DNA of 35,236 nucleotides. Source: CAZOOA01 sp964581355 (GTDB lineage: Bacteria; Bacillota; Dethiobacteria; DTU022; UBA8154). Under the pieces are notes generated by a model that was given only the letters and a program-made list of their open reading frames with translations, made no database searches and was not told the origin of the DNA. A program made the position numbers and the translations under genes. Where the stretch lies: the NCBI GenBank assembly GCA_964581355.1, contig CAZOOA010000025.1, positions 1 through 35,236 of the forward strand, read 5' to 3'. Positions 24,363-30,753 of the stretch are shown here, in pieces (positions within the stretch are counted from its first letter, which is position 1; each line of letters starts with the position of its first letter).

Positions 24363-24419
24363 AAAAACAACCAAACAAGTTATCCTGGAAGGAAAAGGAC
24401 ATCTTGATTGGTTGTTTTT
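24363..24419. terminator. Bidirectional terminator between convergent genes
   Basis: Arms 24363-24379 and 24403-24419 pair over 17 bases with one mismatch, the stem starting with A5 and ending with T5. It can end the deacetylase transcript on + and the flavodiiron transcript on -. Confidence 0.8.
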
Positions 24420-24591
24420 CTGATTGACTTGATTATTGATGGGACAATTTTGATCTAAAAACCGCCCATCAATGTACCTTGCGTTTCCTACAAAACAACA
24501 ATTAAGGATCATACACTTTTTCCCGAGAAAACACAGAAAAATCGCCCATCCGTGTTGTGTTGCTGTCCATCCGTGTTGCTCTATGTTGGTG

Positions 24592-25785
24592 TTAGCGGGT
24601 TTTTACCTTGGCGGCCATCTCTTTGCCGAAATCAAAGCATTGTTTTAGCTCCTGCTCATCGGGGGCCCATTTGATCTTCAAGGCCTCCATGGGTCGCTCG
24701 ATCTTGGCCTTGGAGAGTTTTTCCTCGATGGCTTCCACAGCCCCACTGCTCCAGCCGTAGGAACCAAAAGCTGCCCCCAGGACGTTTCCCGGCTTCAAGG
24801 CGACGATCTCGTCCAGCAGCGGCGCCAGCGTAGGCAGAAACTCTTTGTGGATGGTCGAAGAGCCCAACAGGATGGCGGATCCATCCAGGATCTCCTTGAT
24901 AATATCATTATGGTCGGAAAGAGGAAGCCGGAACAGCTGCGCCTCCACCCCTTCTGCCTGGATGCCTTCCATAATGGCATAGGCCATCTTCTCCGTGCTG
25001 TGCCACATGGTGTCGTAAGCCACAACAACCTTGGGGCGTCCCTGCCCCGAGGCCCACTGGACATACTGGTCGATAATCATACCGATGTTTTCCCGCCAGA
25101 TAATCCCGTGGCTGGGGGCAATCATATTAACCGGAATGCCCATCTTTTTTAACTCTTCTATTTTTTTCAGCACCATCTTGCTAAACGGATAGAGGATGTT
25201 GGCATAGTATTTCGCCGCCTCTTCCATTACAATGTTCAGGTCAACCTCGTCGTCAAACCGCTTGGAAGAAGCATAGTGCTGCCCGAAAGCATCGTTGGGG
25301 ATCAGCAGTCCATCTTCTTTTACGTATGTGAACATGCTGTCAGGCCAGTGAAGCATGGGGGCTTCGATAAACGAAAGGGTTCTTTTCCCCAAAGAAAGCT
25401 CCGATCCCGTTTTCATCACCTGGATATCCCAGTCCTTCTGGAAATACTTTCTCAAGCCCTCTTCACAGCGAGGCGAGCAGTAAACGGTTGCTCCCGGGGC
25501 CTTTTCCATCACCGCCGGCAGGGAACCTGAATGGTCCGACTCCAGGTGATTGCAAATCACATAGTCAATCTTTTCCGGATCGACCACTTCGCTGATATTT
25601 TTAAGAAGCATCTCGGCAAAGGGACCATACACCGTGTCAACCAGGGTCACCTTATCATCCACGATGAGGTAGGCATTGTACGTTGTTCCGCGGTGGGTGG
25701 ATAAAGAATAGCCATGAAAGTAGCGCAGGTTCCAGTCCACCACTCCAACCCAGTAAATTCCCTCCATGATCTGTACTGCTCCCAT
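24592..25785 (-). CDS. fprA: Class A flavodiiron protein (FprA)
   Basis: A 397-residue two-domain protein that reduces oxygen to water or nitric oxide to nitrous oxide in anaerobes. The beta-lactamase-like domain (about 1-245) has the diiron ligands His80, Glu82, Asp84 and His85 (NHLESDH), His146 (LHWPDS), Asp165 and His226 (SHGIIW). The flavodoxin domain (about 252-395) begins VVVAYDTMWHSTEKMA, which binds FMN phosphate. No rubredoxin or reductase domain is fused or adjacent. Start: ATG at 25785 with GGAGGG six bases upstream. It has its own promoter and a terminator beyond, so it is a single-gene unit for oxygen or NO defence. Confidence 0.95.
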   Translation of the reverse strand: MGAVQIMEGIYWVGVVDWNLRYFHGYSLSTHRGTTYNAYLIVDDKVTLVDTVYGPFAEMLLKNISEVVDPEKIDYVICNHLESDHSGSLPAVMEKAPGATVYCSPRCEEGLRKYFQKDWDIQVMKTGSELSLGKRTLSFIEAPMLHWPDSMFTYVKEDGLLIPNDAFGQHYASSKRFDDEVDLNIVMEEAAKYYANILYPFSKMVLKKIEELKKMGIPVNMIAPSHGIIWRENIGMIIDQYVQWASGQGRPKVVVAYDTMWHSTEKMAYAIMEGIQAEGVEAQLFRLPLSDHNDIIKEILDGSAILLGSSTIHKEFLPTLAPLLDEIVALKPGNVLGAAFGSYGWSSGAVEAIEEKLSKAKIERPMEALKIKWAPDEQELKQCFDFGKEMAAKVKTR

Positions 25786-25829
25786 TTCAATCCCTCCAGT
25801 AACTGAATTCTTTAAGCGTTAATAAAACG

Positions 25830-25858
25830 ATTATAGCATAATTAATACAAACTTTAAA
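25830..25858 (-). promoter_or_regulatory. Promoter of fprA, extended -10
   Basis: On the minus strand TTTAAA (-35, weak), 17-base spacer, TATAAT (-10) with TGC before it. It lies about 45 bases upstream of the start. Confidence 0.65.
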
Positions 25859-26001
25859 TAAGAAAACAAATATCAGGTAAGAACTTTTAAATTTGACCAG
25901 CATTTAAATGTATAAGGCAGACGCAAAAACTATTCGCTTAAAGATCCTTCCCCTCAAAATGCTTGTTTTGAAAAGTTCTGCTAACCTTGTTGCTGGCAGT
26001 A

Positions 26002-26010
26002 TGCTATAAT
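26002..26010 (+). promoter_or_regulatory. Extended -10 promoter of the DUF456 gene
   Basis: TGCTATAAT with no good -35 box. It lies 56 bases upstream of the GTG start. Confidence 0.5.
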
Positions 26011-26066
26011 AATAACCGTTGAGGTTCGACGGTATACTTGCGATTAATCAAAATGGAGGGTTGAGC

Positions 26067-26552
26067 GTGGAATTTTTTCCCCTGTTGATAGCCATCGTGC
26101 TCTTTACCCTGGGGGTCATAGGAACCCTTATCCCCGGCCTGCCCGGCCCTGTACTGATTTGGCTCGGCATGCTGGTTTACGGTCTGATGACAGGTTTTGA
26201 AGGCCTGTCAGTGTGGTTTTTTATTGTCCAGGGCCTGGCGGCTCTGCTGGTGATGGCTGTGGATTATGCTGCAGCCGCCCTGGGAACAAAAAAGTTTGGC
26301 GGCTCCAGGGCTTCCATACTGGGAGCGGTCATTGGACTTTTTGCCGGTATCATGATCCTGGGCCCGATAGGTATCGTTTTCGGTCCCTTCCTGGGTGCCC
26401 TGGTTGGAGAAATGATCATCGGCCTTCCACCGGACAAAGCCCTGCGATCCAGCGTAGGAGCGCTGGTTGGTCTGCTGGGCGGATTGTTTGTAAAGCTGTC
26501 TATTGAAGCGATCATGATCTTATGGTTTTTTAAGCATATCCTGGTGACTTGA
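26067..26552 (+). CDS. DUF456 small membrane protein
   Basis: A 161-residue protein with about four to five hydrophobic helices and glycine-rich loops (GVIGTLIPGLPGPVLIWLG, GAVIGLFAGIMILGPIGIVFGPFLGALVGE), characteristic of DUF456 (PF04306). Its function is unknown. The glycine-zipper pattern suggests helix packing in the membrane. Start: GTG at 26067 with GGAGGG six bases upstream; a longer frame from 26019 lacks such a site. It is divergent from fprA. Confidence 0.8.
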   Translation: MEFFPLLIAIVLFTLGVIGTLIPGLPGPVLIWLGMLVYGLMTGFEGLSVWFFIVQGLAALLVMAVDYAAAALGTKKFGGSRASILGAVIGLFAGIMILGPIGIVFGPFLGALVGEMIIGLPPDKALRSSVGALVGLLGGLFVKLSIEAIMILWFFKHILVT

Positions 26553-26587
26553 AAAATCCCGGTGACCTTTTTTGTAAAACACCACTG

Positions 26588-26672
26588 CTACCCTGAAAAT
26601 AAAACCTGTCATATAATCCTGTTCTTTGGATACTTTTATATTTTCATCCTTCTGCTGGTGAAGCGGAGCTTC
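26588..26672 (-). repeat. Dispersed repeat R1, copy 3 (opposite strand)
   Basis: On the minus strand it carries CACCAGCAGAAGGATGAAAAT and ATTTTCAGGGTAG, as in copies 1 and 2 at 4.1-4.3 kb, and shares AAGCT-C-TTCACC before them. It is missing about 13 bases of the GCCAGCATTGCC box. A 62-codon minus-strand frame crosses it but is not called as a gene. Confidence 0.65.
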
Positions 26673-26706
26673 ATGGATGTCTAAAAAAGAAATTGAACTG
26701 AAAAAC

Positions 26707-26740
26707 AAAGTGACAAAGGGAACTTTTCCCTTGTCACTTT
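26707..26740 (-). terminator. Hairpin terminator after gpr
   Basis: AAAGTGACAAAGGGAA and TTCCCTTGTCACTTT pair with a three-base loop and one bulge. On the minus strand the stem is followed by GTTTTTC. It is 146 bases past the gpr stop codon and may also end the + strand DUF456 transcript. Confidence 0.7.
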
Positions 26741-26885
26741 CAGTTGACCCTCAACCTTTAACCTACACGACAACTTTCAACTCACCACCACGGACCTACC
26801 GGGCCGCAGCAGGGGATGAAAATGGGTTTTCAAACCCGCTTCCGCCGGAGGAGATCCACTTTCCTGCCTTTCGGAAAGCAAAAAG

Positions 26886-27911
26886 TCAGTGAGTCACACG
26901 CTCGTCTTCCTGGCGGGCTATTTCTTCGTGGAAGGCTGCATCCAGGCTGGCGGCAATGACCAGGGAATTATCTTCAATCAGGGTGTCAATTTCCTTGGGT
27001 GTGACAATCAAGTCCCCGGAAAAAGGCTGCAGCACTTCCCGGATGATTTCCCGCTTCTCTTCCCAGCTCATGTTTTGGACAGCCCCGGCAAAAGCGTTGC
27101 CCTGGGGCGATTCCCGCTTTAAGCCCTGGGCCAGCTTATCCATGCTGTCCCCCGCTATGGTTACCGCATCCACCACGGTGGGGACACCGATGGCGTAAAC
27201 AGGCACCCCCATGGTTTCCCGGTTAATCCCCAGCCGCCGGTTGCCCACGCCGGAACCGGGAACCACCCCTGTATCCGCCACCTGGATGGTGGTATGCAGC
27301 CGGTGCATACGGTGGGCTGCCAGGGCATCAATGGCCACGATGACATCGGGCTGGACGTGCTCGGCAATCCCCCGGATGATCTCTCCTGTTTCGATGCCGG
27401 TAATGCCCAGCACCCCGGGAGCCACGGCACAGACGGAACGGTAACCGTCGCCCAGGATTTCCGGTTTCATCTTCATGATATGGCGGGTAATAAACAGCTC
27501 CTTGACGACCCGGGGCCCCAGGGCGTCGGGGGTTATGTTCCAGTTGCCCAGGCCAATGACCAGCACATTCTGTCCCCCGCCGTTTAAACTCATCATCTTC
27601 CTGAGCTCTTTATAGAAGACCCGGATCACCTTATCCTGCAGGGATGTATTTTTCTGGCGCAAGCCCGGTATCTCCAGGGTCAGGTAGCTGCCCATATCTT
27701 TGCCCATCCGGGCCGCACCTTGCGGTGTGGTAATGGAAACACGGTTGATGGAAACCTCTTCGTCCCCGTCTTTTTCCACCTGCACCCCGGCGATCTCCTC
27801 CCGTTCGGAGACCACCTCGTGGGCTTCCAGGGCCAGATCCGTGCGCACATTAAAGCCGGGGACACAACCCGCCCTAACACCTTCTTTTAGCTGGGAAAAA
27901 CTAAAAACCAT
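26886..27911 (-). CDS. gpr: GPR spore protease (germination protease)
   Basis: A 341-residue aspartic-type protease that degrades the small acid-soluble DNA-binding proteins when spores germinate. GLGNWNITPDALGP (120-133) and VAIDALAAH (192-200) contain Asp129 and Asp195, corresponding to the catalytic pair in Bacillus GPR (127 and 193). FNVRTDLALEA (20-30) marks the N-terminal region where the enzyme zymogen is processed. The family blocks PGVLGITGIET, IQVADTGVVPGSGVGN and GVPTVVDAVTI are intact. Start: ATG at 27911 without a strong ribosome binding site; it gives the expected length. spoIIP and gpr together confirm a spore former. Confidence 0.95.
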   Translation of the reverse strand: MVFSFSQLKEGVRAGCVPGFNVRTDLALEAHEVVSEREEIAGVQVEKDGDEEVSINRVSITTPQGAARMGKDMGSYLTLEIPGLRQKNTSLQDKVIRVFYKELRKMMSLNGGGQNVLVIGLGNWNITPDALGPRVVKELFITRHIMKMKPEILGDGYRSVCAVAPGVLGITGIETGEIIRGIAEHVQPDVIVAIDALAAHRMHRLHTTIQVADTGVVPGSGVGNRRLGINRETMGVPVYAIGVPTVVDAVTIAGDSMDKLAQGLKRESPQGNAFAGAVQNMSWEEKREIIREVLQPFSGDLIVTPKEIDTLIEDNSLVIAASLDAAFHEEIARQEDERVTH

Positions 27912-27980
27912 ATTCAGGCCCGGCAGACCACCGGGCTTCCCCCCTTTTCCACATAACTATTTCCTTTGTAGCCTATCCCG

Positions 27981-28021
27981 AAAAAAAAATGATATGCAAA
28001 GCAAAGCTTTGGCATACCATT
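27981..28021 (-). terminator. Terminator after vapC
   Basis: On the minus strand ATGGTATGCCAAAGC pairs with GCTTTGCATATCAT (two or three mismatches or bulges), followed by nine T residues. It lies about 30 bases past the vapC stop codon. Confidence 0.85.
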
Positions 28022-28052
28022 TATTGAAACAGTTAATCCACCTGCCGATGCT

Positions 28053-28439
28053 TCACCATATTGCTTTTACCCGGTATTGGGCAATTTGCGAATCAGCAGT
28101 TAAAACTGGAAAGTCTTCGAGCTGAGCTTGTGCAACAATTAAGCGATCGAAGGGGTCATTGTGAAAAGGGGGAAGGTTATAAACATGCAGGGAGTGATTC
28201 ATCTGTACAGGCAGTGGTGAAATATCATTTATCATCAGCTGTTCAGATACAAAGGCTCTAATATCGCCAGGAAATTTCAGCTTACCCAGGCCTGCTTTTA
28301 TTGCCATTTCCCAACCGCTGGCTGTACTCAAAAATAAAGCGTTTTCACCATTTCCCATGATAGCCCGGGCCTTGTCAGACAATTTCGGATCATCGCTAAT
28401 CCACCACAAAAATGCATGGGTATCCAGCAGCAATTTCAT
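28053..28439 (-). CDS. vapC: VapC-type PIN-domain toxin ribonuclease
   Basis: A 128-residue PIN nuclease. Acidic metal ligands are visible at Asp6 (LLLDTHAFLWW), Glu44 (SGWEMAI), Asp98 (NDPFDRLIVAQ) and Asp116 (LTADSQI). VapC toxins cut tRNA or rRNA. The start overlaps the antitoxin stop by four bases (ATGA), so they are translationally coupled. It starts ATG at 28439. Length is typical, so it looks intact. Confidence 0.93.
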   Translation of the reverse strand: MKLLLDTHAFLWWISDDPKLSDKARAIMGNGENALFLSTASGWEMAIKAGLGKLKFPGDIRAFVSEQLMINDISPLPVQMNHSLHVYNLPPFHNDPFDRLIVAQAQLEDFPVLTADSQIAQYRVKAIW

Positions 28440-28666
28440 TGCTCAAACTCCTGTAGCACATTCTCGGGCAGGGGATCATTGAAATTAGGGGAGACAAAGA
28501 TACTATCTTTCGCTGTTCCAGGAATCCTCTTTGCTGGTTTCTTTGTATAAGGGACCAGTTTAGCAACAGGATTTCCAGACTTGGCAATAACCACCTCCTG
28601 TCCTTCTCGTACTTTTTTCAGAAGTTTGGACAAGTTCGTTTTTGCTTCATGGATGTTTACCAACAT
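28436..28666 (-). CDS. Phd/YefM-type antitoxin of vapC
   Basis: A 76-residue antitoxin. The N-terminal half, VNIHEAKTNLSKLLKKVREGQEVVIAKSGNPVAKLVP, is the Phd/YefM DNA-binding and dimerising fold; the C-terminal half should wrap the toxin. Start: ATG at 28666 with GAGGTG seven bases upstream. It is the first gene of the pair and has a near-consensus promoter at 28686-28714. It should repress its own promoter together with VapC. Confidence 0.92.
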   Translation of the reverse strand: MLVNIHEAKTNLSKLLKKVREGQEVVIAKSGNPVAKLVPYTKKPAKRIPGTAKDSIFVSPNFNDPLPENVLQEFEQ

Positions 28667-28685
28667 AATATTTCACCTCATCTAA

Positions 28686-28714
28686 ATTATAATCTTAGCT
28701 AATGAATTAGTCAA
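28686..28714 (-). promoter_or_regulatory. Near-consensus sigma-A promoter of vapBC-type pair
   Basis: On the minus strand TTGACT (-35), 17-base spacer, TATAAT (-10), about 20 bases before the antitoxin start. The toxin-antitoxin complex probably binds over it. Confidence 0.85.
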
Positions 28715-28755
28715 GGCGAAGCAACCGCTTGCCCAGAACCTTAGCAGGTCAACTA

Positions 28756-28772
28756 CCCACGGATGCCGTGGG
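28756..28772. repeat. Right-end hairpin of the tnpB element, probable part of the omega RNA
   Basis: Perfect 7-bp stem CCCACGG/CCGTGGG with loop ATG, 13 bases past the tnpB stop codon. In this family the RNA made from the tnpB 3' end and this right end guides the nuclease. Confidence 0.7.
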
Positions 28773-28784
28773 CTTGTAAGTAGC

Positions 28785-29876
28785 CTAAGCGACTCCTACG
28801 TCTGGCTGGTTGACTGCAGCCCTACTCGCAATATTACGAGCAGCCACGTTGTCAGCCAGAGCAGCGTACTCACAGGACTGACAACAAAAGCTATCTCTTG
28901 AGGTTCTGTTTTTCTTAGAAATATGTCCACATTCTGGACACTCACGAGAGGTGTTGCGAGGATCTACTAAAATCACAGGAACACCGGCAAGTTGAGCTTT
29001 GTATTCTATAAACTGCCTAAGCTGATAGAAACTCCAGGAACTATGCTGAGCACGCTGAGACTTTCTAACCATTTTCTCAGTCCGGTCACGAATGCCTTTT
29101 AAGTCTTCTAAAGCTATCCCTAACTGAGTGCCTTTAGCCTTCTCAATAAGTTCTTTGGAGATTCCATGGTTCACATCTCTGGCAAATCGTTGTTCTTTCT
29201 TAGAGCGTTTCTTGAGTAATCTTTTGGCAGACTTAGTGCCCTTAGATTGGAGCTTTTTTCTTAGCTTGCGATGTCGCTTACGCAGGCCATTAACCTGGTC
29301 ACCTGAGTAATTAGTTCCAGTAGAATCAGTAGCTATGTTCTTGACACCAAGATCGATACCAATATAGTCTTTAGGCTTATATTCTGGATCGTCAGGCATA
29401 TCAACTACAACCAAAAGATAAAAATTGTTATTTTGCAGGACTAAATCAGCCTGGCCAGCTATGCGACGACCTTGAACAGAGTTTTGGTAATAATCACAGA
29501 CTACTAGTTGCACGAGAGTTCGTCCGTCGAGAGTCCAAAGAGACACTTTATCAAGACCTTTGAAGCCCATAAGGCGCTGGTCATAGACAACAGCTCCTGT
29601 TTCCCTGAAGACATGTTGCTTATGTCTTCTGGACTTATCTTTATAAGACTCAGCGACTTTGCCTACAGCCCGGACGGTCATTTGGGCTGAAAGCTCAAAC
29701 TGGTCCCGAATATCATAGTAGCAGAGCTTATGTAAGCCAACCTGGCCGAACTCCTTGTTCTCAAAAGCAATGCGACTAATTTCGTTACAGGCTTGATTGA
29801 AGCGGACCATAGTCCTGAGAAGCTTATCATGTTGTTCTGAATCAGTATACAGCTTTACTTTAATGGTCTTGAGCAT
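28785..29876 (-). CDS. tnpB: TnpB RNA-guided nuclease of IS605-type element
   Basis: A 363-residue TnpB, about normal length. The RuvC site is complete: Asp175 (IGIDLGVKN), Glu257 (ALEDLKGI) and Asp342 (LADNVAARNI). A zinc ribbon is formed by Cys313, Cys316, Cys332 and Cys335 (CPECG and CCQSC). A basic helix pair (about 195-230) lies between RuvC motifs I and II. TnpB cuts DNA beside a short target motif using an RNA from the element's right end. Start: ATG at 29876 with AGGTG six bases upstream; a GTG three codons before lies in that site. With all active-site residues present it may be active. Confidence 0.93.
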   Translation of the reverse strand: MLKTIKVKLYTDSEQHDKLLRTMVRFNQACNEISRIAFENKEFGQVGLHKLCYYDIRDQFELSAQMTVRAVGKVAESYKDKSRRHKQHVFRETGAVVYDQRLMGFKGLDKVSLWTLDGRTLVQLVVCDYYQNSVQGRRIAGQADLVLQNNNFYLLVVVDMPDDPEYKPKDYIGIDLGVKNIATDSTGTNYSGDQVNGLRKRHRKLRKKLQSKGTKSAKRLLKKRSKKEQRFARDVNHGISKELIEKAKGTQLGIALEDLKGIRDRTEKMVRKSQRAQHSSWSFYQLRQFIEYKAQLAGVPVILVDPRNTSRECPECGHISKKNRTSRDSFCCQSCEYAALADNVAARNIASRAAVNQPDVGVA

Positions 29877-29905
29877 TTTTAACACCTCTTAACACCTCTA
29901 TAGAT

Positions 29906-29934
29906 ATATTGCTGTTATAGAGCTCTTAAGTCAA
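29906..29934 (-). promoter_or_regulatory. Possible tnpB promoter
   Basis: On the minus strand TTGACT (-35) and a poor -10 (CAATAT) at 17 bases. It lies inside the element, about 30 bases before the tnpB start. Confidence 0.4.
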
Positions 29935-29969
29935 TACCTAATAAATTATTTTTTTTAGGAGGTGAGTAG

Positions 29970-30011
29970 GCTGTTCTCCTCCCACGGATAAATCCGTGGG
30001 AGGAGAACAGC
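29970..30011. repeat. Perfect 20-bp palindrome at the left end of the tnpB element
   Basis: Arms 29970-29989 and 29992-30011 pair without mismatch around a two-base loop (AA). The core CCCACGGAT matches the right-end hairpin. It begins 15 bases past the stop codon of the RelE-like gene. Confidence 0.9.
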
Positions 30012-30026
30012 GATCGTATCATGACT

Positions 30027-30284
30027 TTAGCGGTAAGCATTTTTCCGGTGGGCTACTTTATAGACCCAAACCATAAGTTCGTCATCCTGCACGGAATACA
30101 ATATGCGGTATCTTCCCTGGCGGACACGATACCTTTCCTGCCCGGTCAACTTTTCACAACCTGAAGGCCGGGGAGTTTCAGCAAGCTTTTCTATGCGGTG
30201 AAGTATCTTTTCCAGGTCTTTTTTGGGTATAGTAGCAAAATCTTTTTCTACCGAGCGTTTAAAAAAAACCCTATATACGGCCAT
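30027..30284 (-). CDS. RelE/ParE-superfamily toxin
   Basis: An 85-residue toxin. YRVFFKRSVEKDFATIPKKDLEKILHRIEKLAETPRPSG is the N-terminal half of the RelE fold; YRVRQGRYRILYSVQDDELMVWVYKVAHRKNAYR is the C-terminal half, with the basic and aromatic residues RelE enzymes use to cut mRNA on the ribosome. The family also includes ParE gyrase poisons, so the target is not certain. It starts inside the antitoxin gene (14-base overlap) and has no good ribosome binding site, pointing to coupled translation. Its 3' end abuts the tnpB element. Confidence 0.9.
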   Translation of the reverse strand: MAVYRVFFKRSVEKDFATIPKKDLEKILHRIEKLAETPRPSGCEKLTGQERYRVRQGRYRILYSVQDDELMVWVYKVAHRKNAYR

Positions 30285-30498
30285 TTTTCTTCAGCTTCTT
30301 GACCATAGCATCATAGCTTACCGGCGCCTCTTTTGCCCTTTCTTCAAATGCTTCCAGGTCCTCAGCATCTTCCAGTAAAGCTTCTCGAACGGCATCGTTT
30401 ACCAGCCTTGATACCGATCGGGATGTTTCGGCTGCCTTAAGTTTTAATGCTTTATGAAGTTCGGGATCAAAATAAATGGTATATCTTTTGGATTTCAT
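30271..30498 (-). CDS. Ribbon-helix-helix antitoxin of the RelE-like toxin
   Basis: A 75-residue protein. YTIYFDPELHKALKLKAAETSRSVSRLVNDAVREALLED is a CopG/Arc-type ribbon-helix-helix DNA-binding fold; the charged C-terminal part (EAFEERAKEAPVSYDAMVKKLKKNG) resembles toxin-binding tails of RHH antitoxins paired with RelE. Start: ATG at 30498 with GGAGG 11 bases upstream; the GTG at 30508-30510 lies inside that site. It should repress the promoter at 30523-30551. Confidence 0.88.
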   Translation of the reverse strand: MKSKRYTIYFDPELHKALKLKAAETSRSVSRLVNDAVREALLEDAEDLEAFEERAKEAPVSYDAMVKKLKKNGRI

Positions 30499-30522
30499 TG
30501 TGTGAACCACCTCCTGGCTACT

Positions 30523-30551
30523 ACTATAACATCATAACGTTAAAGTGTCAA
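30523..30551 (-). promoter_or_regulatory. Strong promoter and likely operator of the RHH-RelE pair
   Basis: On the minus strand TTGACA (-35), 17-base spacer, TATAGT (-10) preceded by TGT. The spacer contains the palindrome TAACGTTA, a likely operator for the RHH antitoxin. Confidence 0.85.
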
Positions 30552-30753
30552 AAATATTTCTATAGTCACCAGTCTCTGCTTGCTGATCGGATAATTCCGG
30601 AATCAAAAACGGAATACGCAACACCGGGCAGGTCCAGGTTAAAGCTCGTTTCTTTTACAGCTTAATCAGAAACAAAAATCTTTAAACCCTTGTGGCAAAA
30701 CGCTTCAGGGGCATATTTTTTGTTTATATTGCTATTTTAGGTATAGGTCGGAG

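Larger units (their letters stand above)
28750..30011 (-). mobile_element. IS605/IS1341-type element carrying only tnpB
   Basis: The element is bounded by hairpins that share a core: CCCACGG/CCGTGGG at 28756-28772 on the tnpB 3' side, and a longer perfect palindrome at 29970-30011 on the 5' side. There is no tnpA, so movement would need a TnpA in trans. No target-site duplication is expected for this class. The exact ends are estimates. It sits between a vapBC pair and an RHH-RelE pair. Confidence 0.8.

Noticed and set aside
26520..26708. A 62-codon minus-strand gene over repeat R1 copy 3
   Set aside because: The frame is not preserved in the other two copies and there is no ribosome binding site or family match.
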